Shown here: positions 1 to 4,610 of the stretch, piece after piece
Position numbering within the stretch: the stretch's first letter is position 1
Layout of the letters: every line of letters starts with the position of its first letter
Origin: Rhodospirillaceae bacterium
Lineage (GTDB): Bacteria > Pseudomonadota > Alphaproteobacteria > UBA9219
Direction of reading: 5' to 3'
Length of the DNA: 7,357 nt
Assembly: GCA_003486725.1 (NCBI GenBank)
Contig: DNGD01000182.1
Span: 1 to 7,357, forward strand
Notes under the pieces: model-generated
What the model was told of the DNA's origin: nothing
The model's input: the letters and a program-made list of their open reading frames with translations, nothing else
The model's database searches: none
Translations under genes and position numbers: made by a program

Positions 1-215
1 ATGGGGATGATCATCACCCAGATCAAGAGCCCTACGGGCAAATTGACCTTGGCAATCTCCATGCGTCCGATGGACTGGAATAGCTCTGGCAAGAGTTGCC
101 CTGCCCCGATCCCCGCAAGGATGCACAAAAAGACCCACACGGTCAGATAACGTTCAAAAACGCTTAAGGATTTTCCAGCTACCGCTTTGGCTGTGATTTC
201 GCATTGGATGGACAT
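1..215 (-). CDS. acr3: Acr3-family arsenite efflux transporter, N-terminal part (runs off the left edge)
   Basis: Only the first 71 codons are in the window; the gene continues past position 1. Acr3 is an inner-membrane pump that expels As(III) using the proton gradient. The visible part has a short polar start, then FERYLTVWV leading into a first membrane helix (about residues 22-43), then QLLPELFQSIGRMEIAKVNLPVGLLIWVMIIP, written here in pieces as GQLLPELF, IGRMEIAKVN and LPVGLLIWVMIIP, which is the characteristic N-terminal region of Acr3 (also called ArsB of the ACR3 type). The ATG at 215 is chosen because AGAAGGGGG lies six bases upstream (222-230). The N terminus is about 15 residues longer than many relatives. 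It is the last visible gene of the arsR operon, 18 bases after arsG. The family call is firm; function beyond the visible part cannot be checked. Confidence 0.9.
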   Translation of the reverse strand, partial: MSIQCEITAKAVAGKSLSVFERYLTVWVFLCILAGIGAGQLLPELFQSIGRMEIAKVNLPVGLLIWVMIIP

Positions 216-233
216 GAAAAACCCCCTTCTGAT

Positions 234-932
234 TTATCCGAAGAAAGAAACCCCAAACACCAAGGTCAGGCAGTAATATACGCCGACAGCGATAAAGATG
301 CCGCCCGTGATCTTGCGCGCCCAATGTTCGAAAACAACGATCTTGTCATAGGCCTTGCCGACTTTCTTCGCGCCCATCGCAATCAGAACGGCAAAGAGCA
401 GAACGGGCAGACCCGTGGCAATGCCGTAAATAGTCGGCAAGGCAAGGCCGGATTCCTGTTTAAGCGCGAGCGGAATAAGGCTGCCAAAAAACAACGCGGC
501 CGAGGTTGGACAAAAGGACAAGGCAAACACGATGCCGAGCAACCCCGCGCCCCAGAAGCCCATATGTTCCAGTTTTTTGCGAAGATTATCGCCTATGCCG
601 CCATTGCCGACGTTGAAGGTGATCATCTCAAGCAGAACCATGCCCACAAGGATCATAAGCGGCCCCAGCGCAAGGTTCATGTATTTTTGAAGGGCATTAG
701 ATAGCGCGGGAGCCGAAAGCAAGCTTGAAACAAGGACGACACCCAAAAGCCCATAGGTCAGCGCGCGCCCACCCGTGTAAAGGGCTCCTGCAAAAAACAC
801 GCGCCTCGGGCTTCCAACGCGCCGCCCGACAAAGGACATGGCGGCGACGTTGGTTGCCAAGGGGCATGGGCTTATGGACGTCAGAACGCCAAGCCAAAAG
901 GCGGAAATGATCGCCAGCACATATTCGGTCAT
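234..932 (-). CDS. arsG: ArsG-type membrane protein of the CcdA/DsbD superfamily (aromatic arsenical efflux permease family)
   Basis: A 232-residue, very hydrophobic protein with about six membrane helices. It matches the CcdA/DsbD fold: a first helix ending in SPCPLATN with Cys23, and a fourth-helix-like segment SFCPTSAALFFGS with Cys141. In CcdA and DsbD these two cysteines pass electrons across the membrane. The closest named group I recognise is ArsG, described as the efflux permease of the arsEFG system for trivalent aromatic arsenicals. A third cysteine (Cys221) lies in the last helix. The ATG at 932 overlaps the arsF stop by four bases (ATGA) and has no clear ribosome binding site, so translation is probably coupled to arsF. 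Whether it exports a substrate or moves reducing equivalents cannot be decided from sequence; the cysteine pair favours a redox role at least in part. Confidence 0.85.
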   Translation of the reverse strand: MTEYVLAIISAFWLGVLTSISPCPLATNVAAMSFVGRRVGSPRRVFFAGALYTGGRALTYGLLGVVLVSSLLSAPALSNALQKYMNLALGPLMILVGMVLLEMITFNVGNGGIGDNLRKKLEHMGFWGAGLLGIVFALSFCPTSAALFFGSLIPLALKQESGLALPTIYGIATGLPVLLFAVLIAMGAKKVGKAYDKIVVFEHWARKITGGIFIAVGVYYCLTLVFGVSFFG

Positions 933-1477
933 GACTTGTCAGCGTTTAAAAGAGCCGCCGTTTCACCACGAACAAACGATAAAAAGGCCTCACGATCGCC
1001 GCGCACGAGCTGCCAGATTTCATCAAGCCGTTTCCAGCTTTTCTGTGTTTGCCCGTCAAATCGGGCAAGCACAACAGAGCGGGTGGCAAGTTGGTAATCT
1101 TGCGCATAATGTTCATTGCCAGGCTCGTCGAGATTAATGATCTTTAACTCAACACGCCCGTCTTTAATGCCTTGGGCAAAACCGCCTTGGATAGCTTCTG
1201 TTGTCAGCTCTTCGAGCTTGCGGCAAGTTACACAGCGCACATTGCCGTGAAAATAATAGGCAACAACCTTTGTCGGAGCCGCAATTTCTTGTTGTTTTTC
1301 AGCTTCCGGCGGCGCGACTTTTTGTTCCTTTGCTGGCTCAGACGGCACGATCGGTGCAGCTTCCACTATTTGCGGTGTCTCGGGCGCCCGCACGCCACTT
1401 TCCTTGGCGACAATGGTGCCGACGCTGGCCACAACGAAGAGTAGCAAAAGCGCGGTGATAATTTTCTTGGTATTCAT
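929..1477 (-). CDS. arsF: ArsF-family membrane-anchored thioredoxin-like protein (nitrophenyl compound nitroreductase subunit family)
   Basis: A 182-residue protein. Residues 1-24 form a lysine-led hydrophobic signal or anchor segment (ITALLLLFVVASVGTIV), followed by a flexible Pro/Glu/Ala-rich linker (about 30-70). A thioredoxin-like domain follows: a beta strand VVAYYFHGN, then the redox motif C82-V-T-C85, then a helix and a strand ELKIINLD. This arrangement (YYFHGN..RC.TC) is what I recognise from ArsF, a partner in the arsEFG system linked to reduction of nitroaromatic arsenicals. The domain is predicted to face the periplasm. The start at 1477 has AAAAAGGA a few bases upstream. It lies 51 bases after the small thioredoxin gene and overlaps arsG by four bases, supporting a common complex. 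No flavin-binding nitroreductase fold is visible, so a direct nitroreductase activity is not evident from the sequence alone. Confidence 0.82.
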   Translation of the reverse strand: MNTKKIITALLLLFVVASVGTIVAKESGVRAPETPQIVEAAPIVPSEPAKEQKVAPPEAEKQQEIAAPTKVVAYYFHGNVRCVTCRKLEELTTEAIQGGFAQGIKDGRVELKIINLDEPGNEHYAQDYQLATRSVVLARFDGQTQKSWKRLDEIWQLVRGDREAFLSFVRGETAALLNADKS

Positions 1478-1528
1478 GAACGGTTCCTTTTTCTAGTGTT
1501 TTAAGACTCTTTGTCTTGCCCTTGACCG

Positions 1529-1765
1529 TTATTTTGACCCGAGCATGACTTTCAATTCCTCGCCGGAAGGAATTTTGCCGACGACCTTCACGTCGCCATC
1601 GACGACCAGCGCAGGCGTCATCATCACGCCGAACGACATGATTTTCTCGATGTCGGTGACTTTCTCGATTTCATAGGCGATGCCAAGGTCTTTGGCGGCA
1701 TGTTCGGCGGCTTCGCCCAAAGCTTTGCATTTTGGGCAACCTGTGCCGAGGATTTGTATTTTCAT
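1529..1765 (-). CDS. arsE: Small thioredoxin-fold protein (MTH895/redox-active disulfide protein 2 type), probable ArsE
   Basis: A 78-residue cytosolic protein covering one minimal thioredoxin/glutaredoxin fold. It opens with MKIQILGTGCPKCK, giving the redox motif C10-P-K-C13 right after the first strand, and carries TPALVVDG with the conserved cis-proline at residue 51. Such proteins (MTH895 or TM0996 type) are common beside ArsP-type permeases and in arsEFG clusters. A much longer reading frame extends upstream to 2080, but the ATG at 1765 is chosen because AGAAAGGA precedes it at good spacing and the fold begins there; the extension only overlaps the permease gene out of frame. It sits 17 bases after the permease and 51 before arsF. 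It may supply or accept thiol electrons for ArsG/ArsF or for the permease. The ArsE name rests on context and small size. Confidence 0.8.
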   Translation of the reverse strand: MKIQILGTGCPKCKALGEAAEHAAKDLGIAYEIEKVTDIEKIMSFGVMMTPALVVDGDVKVVGKIPSGEELKVMLGSK

Positions 1766-1782
1766 CTGTTTTCCTTTCTGAT

Positions 1783-3084
1783 TTAGCCGAAGAAGGTTCC
1801 AAAGATCATACCGCAAATCGTCGCCATAACGATCACAAGACTGACAAACACAACGGTCTTTTGTGTACCAATGATGCTGCGTATCACGAGCATGTTCGGC
1901 AAGCTGAGTGCGGGGCCAGCCAGAAGAAGCGCCAGCGCGGGACCTTTGCCCATGCCGCTGCCGATCAAGCCTTGAACAATCGGCACTTCCGTCAGTGTGG
2001 CAAAATACATAAACGCGCCGGCGAACGAAGCAAAGAAGTTGGCCATCAGCGAATTGCCGCCGACTGCTTGTGCAACCCACTGCGACGGAATCAGCCCTTC
2101 ATGTCCGACACGCCCGAGCAGGGCTCCCGCAATCAGTACACCGAAGAGCAAAAGAGGCAGGATTTGTTTGGCAAACCCCCAAGAGGTTGCAAACCATTCT
2201 CCCGCTTCGCCTTTGTCGGTGCTGGTAAAAGTCGAAAGGCCAATCACACCCGCTGAGAAAGAAACCAGCGGTTGTTCGGGAAATAGATAGGCGAGCAAGG
2301 CGACGGGAATGGCCGTTGCAAGAACTTTCCACATTTTGATCCCGAACCATAGGTTCAGCATCACACCGAACGCTATGGCCAAAACGCCAGTGATTGGCCA
2401 TTTTACCGCGTAAATTGCGGCCCACAAACCTTCTGGCTGATCCGGCTTTCCCCAATTGGCAAAAACGAGGATTCCCACCATCGCGGCGAAATAGAGCGCG
2501 TTTTGCCACAGAGGGCGCGCCGCTTTGTCTTCCGGCATCGCAAGCTGCGCGGCGCTTTTGGCGGCCTCTTCCTTGCGATAAATAAGGTGCATCGTAAGGC
2601 CAATGACGAGGCTGAAGGCGATAGCACCAACAGCGCGGGCGATGCCCAGCTCCATGCCTAAAATCCGCGCTGTCATGACAATCGCCAGAACATTAATCGC
2701 AGGGCCGGAATAAAGAAAAGCGATGGCGGGGCCAAGACCTGCGCCCATGCGATAGATTCCCGCGAAAAGCGGCAACACGGTGCAAGAACACACGGCCAAA
2801 ATAGTGCCCGAAACAGAAGCCACACCATAGGCCAACGCCTTATTGGCTTTGGGGCCGAGATATTTCATCACCGAGGCCTGGCTGACAAAAACGCCGATAG
2901 CGCCCGCGATAAAGAAAGCGGGGATCAAGCATAGAAGCACATGTTCTTGCGCGTACCATTTGACAAGGTGGAAGGCTTCAAGGATCGCGTTATCGAAACG
3001 CTCGCTTCCCACGGGCAGATAATAACACCCCAGAAACACGGCCACGATGGCTGCGAGTTTTTTCCATTCATCTTTCCAAAACAT
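1783..3084 (-). CDS. ArsP-type permease (DUF318/ArsP_1 family), likely organoarsenical efflux
   Basis: A 433-residue integral membrane protein. Two similar halves are visible, each with permease-family signatures: SGTILAVCSCTVLPLFAGIY with Cys99-Ser-Cys101, then YSGPAINVLAI (about 125-135) in the first half, and FATLTEVPIVQGLI (about 361-374) with LLAGPALSLPNMLV in the second. A charged cytosolic loop (about 170-192) separates early helices. The family includes ArsP, which exports trivalent methyl and aromatic arsenicals such as MAs(III) and reduced roxarsone. At 433 residues this member is longer than the classic ArsP proteins of somewhat over 300. The ATG at 3084 has AAAGGA seven bases upstream. 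It follows arsR by 33 bases and precedes the small CxxC protein by 17, a pairing often seen for this permease branch. Family assignment is firm; substrate is inferred from family and neighbours, so no symbol is given. Confidence 0.85.
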   Translation of the reverse strand: MFWKDEWKKLAAIVAVFLGCYYLPVGSERFDNAILEAFHLVKWYAQEHVLLCLIPAFFIAGAIGVFVSQASVMKYLGPKANKALAYGVASVSGTILAVCSCTVLPLFAGIYRMGAGLGPAIAFLYSGPAINVLAIVMTARILGMELGIARAVGAIAFSLVIGLTMHLIYRKEEAAKSAAQLAMPEDKAARPLWQNALYFAAMVGILVFANWGKPDQPEGLWAAIYAVKWPITGVLAIAFGVMLNLWFGIKMWKVLATAIPVALLAYLFPEQPLVSFSAGVIGLSTFTSTDKGEAGEWFATSWGFAKQILPLLLFGVLIAGALLGRVGHEGLIPSQWVAQAVGGNSLMANFFASFAGAFMYFATLTEVPIVQGLIGSGMGKGPALALLLAGPALSLPNMLVIRSIIGTQKTVVFVSLVIVMATICGMIFGTFFG

Positions 3085-3117
3085 GTCAAATCCTTTGGTG
3101 AAAAAGCAAGAGAGGCG

Positions 3118-3438
3118 TCAAGCCGCTTTACGGCATGAACGTTTGGCAGTCATCGTTTTTGTTCCCTTGGCAATTTTGAGAGCGGCATCAACCAAGGCGA
3201 CAATCGCTGCAGACAAAGAAGGATTGCGGCGATAACGCACCCATTGGGCATCGCGCCTGTCCACGACAAGCCCTGCTTTTTTTAGGGCCGTCATATGACG
3301 CGACATGGTGGACTGGCCTTTGCCCAGCGCCTCCATCAGTTCGCACACACAATGTTCTTGCCCATCCCACATCAGGCGCACCGCCTCAAAGCGGGTTGGT
3401 TCGGCAAGAGCGGAAAGGATATTAATAGTCTGATTCAT
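3118..3438 (-). CDS. arsR: ArsR/SmtB-family arsenic-responsive repressor
   Basis: A 106-residue winged-helix repressor. The order is an N-terminal helix (INILSALAEPTRFEAVRLM), then the metal site EHCVCEL with Cys30 and Cys32, then the recognition helix region GQSTMSRHMTALKKAGLV (about 41-58), then the wing (VDRRDAQWVRYRRNP). The CVC motif in the third helix is the As(III)-binding site of E. coli-type ArsR, which releases DNA when arsenite binds. The third E. coli cysteine (CVCDLC) is replaced by Met35 here, while a lone Cys102 lies near the C terminus. The start at 3438 gives the usual family N terminus; a longer frame reaching 3573 runs through the promoter region and was not used. No ribosome binding site is visible, because the candidate operator lies directly upstream. 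It is the first gene of the leftward operon. Confidence 0.92.
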   Translation of the reverse strand: MNQTINILSALAEPTRFEAVRLMWDGQEHCVCELMEALGKGQSTMSRHMTALKKAGLVVDRRDAQWVRYRRNPSLSAAIVALVDAALKIAKGTKTMTAKRSCRKAA

Positions 3439-3441
3439 GGC

Positions 3442-3469
3442 GCATATTAATGCACGAGCATGCATATGC
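3442..3469. promoter_or_regulatory. Candidate ArsR operator (12-4-12 imperfect dyad)
   Basis: The left arm GCATATTAATGC (3442-3453) and the right arm GCATGCATATGC (3458-3469) are inverted repeats matching at 10 of 12 positions, separated by ACGA. Within and just past the right arm, TGCATATGCA (3461-3470) is itself a perfect palindrome. The dyad starts four bases upstream of the arsR start codon, in the gap between the divergent arsR and arsM genes, as expected for an autoregulated ArsR site. Binding is inferred from symmetry and position only. Confidence 0.55.
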
Positions 3470-3485
3470 ACGCAAGCGGATATTT
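3465..3485 (+). repeat. Direct repeat copy 1 (21 bases, exact)
   Basis: The stretch begins TATGCACGCAAGCGG and ends ATATTT. It is identical over all 21 bases to 4395-4415. This copy lies between arsR and arsM, overlapping only the last five bases of the candidate operator. Flanking bases differ on both sides (A here, C at the other copy on the left; T here, A there on the right). An exact 21-base match inside 7.4 kb is not expected by chance. Confidence 0.9.
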
Positions 3486-3550
3486 TGTTATACGTCCTTG
3501 AGATTTTCGGATATGATCGTTGTCTTCTAAACTTGATGGAGCTTCTTTCA

Positions 3551-4342
3551 ATGACTGAACTTGAAAACGACAAAATCCGTCAAGCGGTGCGCGAACAATA
3601 CGGTGCCGTGGCGGTACAGAAACAAGCCTGCGGATGCGGCACTTCTTGTTGCAGTCCATCAACACCGAATGCGGAGGAGCTTTCGCAGAAGCTTGGCTAT
3701 TCCTTGGAGGAACTGCGCGACATCCCCGAAGGGGCCAACATGGGTCTTGGCTGCGGCAATCCCCAAGCCATCGCCAACCTAAAAACAGGTGAGACCGTTC
3801 TTGATCTCGGTAGCGGTGGCGGGTTTGATTGCTTTCTTGCCGCCCGTCAGATTGGCGAGACTGGCCGTGTGATCGGTGTGGACATGACGCCAGAGATGGT
3901 GTCCAAAGCCAGAGAAAACGCGCACAAGGCGGGATTTCAGAATGTCGAGTTTCGTTTGGGCGAGATCGAAAACCTCCCCGTCGCGGACAATACAGTTGAT
4001 GTGATCATTTCCAACTGCGTCACCAATCTGTCACCCAACAAACCCCGCGTCTTTGCTGAGGCTTTTCGTGCCTTGAAAACCGGTGGACGATTGGCGATTT
4101 CGGATGTTGTTGCCTTTGCCGAGCTTCCCGATGCCATCAAAAAAGACCTCGCCCTTTACACAGGCTGCATGGCCGGAGCCTCACCCATAAAAGAAATCGA
4201 GCAGATGTTGATTGACGTCGGATTTCGGCAAATAAATATCGCGCCAAAAAATGAAAGCAAAGCCTTTATTAAAGATTGGGCCCCCGGCAGCGCGGTGACA
4301 GACTACGTCATCTCGGCGACCATCGAAGCCGTTAAACCATAG
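3551..4342 (+). CDS. arsM: Arsenite S-adenosylmethionine methyltransferase ArsM
   Basis: A 263-residue cytosolic class I methyltransferase that transfers methyl groups from S-adenosylmethionine to As(III), giving methylated and finally volatile arsenicals. The SAM-binding motif is [11 protein letters not shown] (about 84-94), followed by the acidic motif [10 protein letters not shown] (about 107-116). The three cysteines expected to hold As(III) are Cys68 (GLGCGNP), Cys156 ([10 protein letters not shown]) and Cys206 (YTGCMAGA), as in the CmArsM family. An extra N-terminal cluster CGCGTSCC (Cys27, 29, 33, 34) is common in bacterial ArsM. Length is normal for the family. The ATG at 3551 is chosen because GGAG at 3538-3541 precedes it by nine bases and the alignment with relatives begins there; a longer frame starts at 3437 in the promoter. 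It is divergent from arsR, so ArsR may also affect it. No defect is seen. Confidence 0.95.
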   Translation: MTELENDKIRQAVREQYGAVAVQKQACGCGTSCCSPSTPNAEELSQKLGYSLEELRDIPEGANMGLGCGNPQAIANLKTGETVLDLGSGGGFDCFLAARQIGETGRVIGVDMTPEMVSKARENAHKAGFQNVEFRLGEIENLPVADNTVDVIISNCVTNLSPNKPRVFAEAFRALKTGGRLAISDVVAFAELPDAIKKDLALYTGCMAGASPIKEIEQMLIDVGFRQINIAPKNESKAFIKDWAPGSAVTDYVISATIEAVKP

Positions 4343-4352
4343 CTTTCTGAAA

Positions 4353-4385
4353 CGCGATCGTCGCGCCCATTTGATGTCATGGGCG
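4353..4385 (+). terminator. Hairpins after arsM, possible transcription end (no T tract)
   Basis: Eleven bases past the arsM stop, CGCGA-TCG-TCGCG (4353-4365) can form a small hairpin; overlapping it, CGCCCAT (4364-4370) pairs perfectly with ATGGGCG (4379-4385) around an eight-base loop. There is no run of T afterwards, so a classical rho-independent terminator is not supported; the structure could protect the 3' end of the message. Confidence 0.35.
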
Positions 4386-4394
4386 ACCACTACC

Positions 4395-4415
4395 TATGCA
4401 CGCAAGCGGATATTT
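4395..4415 (+). repeat. Direct repeat copy 2 (21 bases, exact)
   Basis: This is identical to 3465-3485 and in the same orientation, offset by exactly 930 bases. It lies 52 bases beyond the arsM stop, in the gap between arsM and the convergent envelope gene. It carries only five bases of the candidate ArsR operator, so it is not a second full operator. Just after it, GTGTGG (4418-4423) and CCACAC can pair around a nine-base loop. Confidence 0.9.
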
Positions 4416-4582
4416 AGAGTGTGGGATAAACAACCACACCCACAATCATGAAATGTCTGAAAAGACGCCAGCGATGTTTATTGAAAAGGGATGGGTTCTT
4501 GCGCGAAGGACAAACGCGCGCGCTGAAGCACTGGGGCCTTGGCGTTTAAATCCGATGGGATGCAGGAGATTTATATCAGACG

Positions 4583-4610
4583 AAAAAGCTTAGCGCACGT
4601 AGACGTGCAC
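4583..4610 (-). terminator. Probable rho-independent terminator overlapping the stop of the 4590-5906 gene
   Basis: Reading the minus strand, GTGCACGT and ACGTGCGC (4610-4593) form a stem of about seven to eight pairs with one G-T pair and a tight loop, made from the last codons of the gene. The stop TAA follows, then GC and TTTTT (4587-4583). Stem plus five T residues is terminator-like, although the loop is short and the stem is inside coding sequence. Confidence 0.45.

Larger units (their letters stand above)
3439..3550. promoter_or_regulatory. Divergent arsR-arsM promoter region
   Basis: This 112-base gap must drive both arsR (minus) and arsM (plus). On the minus strand TATAAC (plus-strand bases 3487-3492) is a possible -10 for arsR; transcription would start near 3480, placing the dyad in the leader where a bound repressor could block elongation. 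On the plus strand TATGAT (3512-3517) is a possible -10 for arsM, with a start near 3524. Neither has a good -35 box at normal spacing (TTGTTA at 3485-3490 is 21 bases from TATGAT), so exact promoters are uncertain. AT-rich sequence supports a promoter role overall. Confidence 0.45.
4343..4589. other. Convergent intergenic region between the ars cluster and the envelope gene
   Basis: These 247 bases contain the hairpins after arsM, repeat copy 2 and a further small hairpin, but no convincing gene. An open frame of 65 codons (4396-4593, plus) starts inside the repeat, has no ribosome binding site, shows no recognisable protein features and runs into the 3' end of the opposite gene; it is treated as chance. 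The region is the natural candidate for the right border of the ars block. Confidence 0.6.

Noticed and set aside
204..704. 166-codon open frame on the plus strand, opposite arsG
   Set aside because: It is fully antisense to a clearly conserved membrane gene, its product is highly charged without recognisable motifs, and it has no ribosome binding site.
1766..2080. Upstream extension of the small thioredoxin gene, giving 183 residues
   Set aside because: The added 105 residues overlap the permease out of frame and look like noise; the fold and a good ribosome binding site both start at 1765.
1732..2256. 174-codon open frame on the plus strand opposite the permease
   Set aside because: It is a shadow of the permease gene, and its composition and lack of motifs do not suggest a real protein.
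3437..3550. Longer start for arsM through the promoter region
   Set aside because: The extra residues would run through the operator and repeat, have no family counterpart, and the ATG at 3551 has its own GGAG.
4396..4593. 65-codon frame on the plus strand after arsM
   Set aside because: It starts inside the direct repeat, lacks a ribosome binding site and ends in the opposite gene; nothing in it resembles a known protein.
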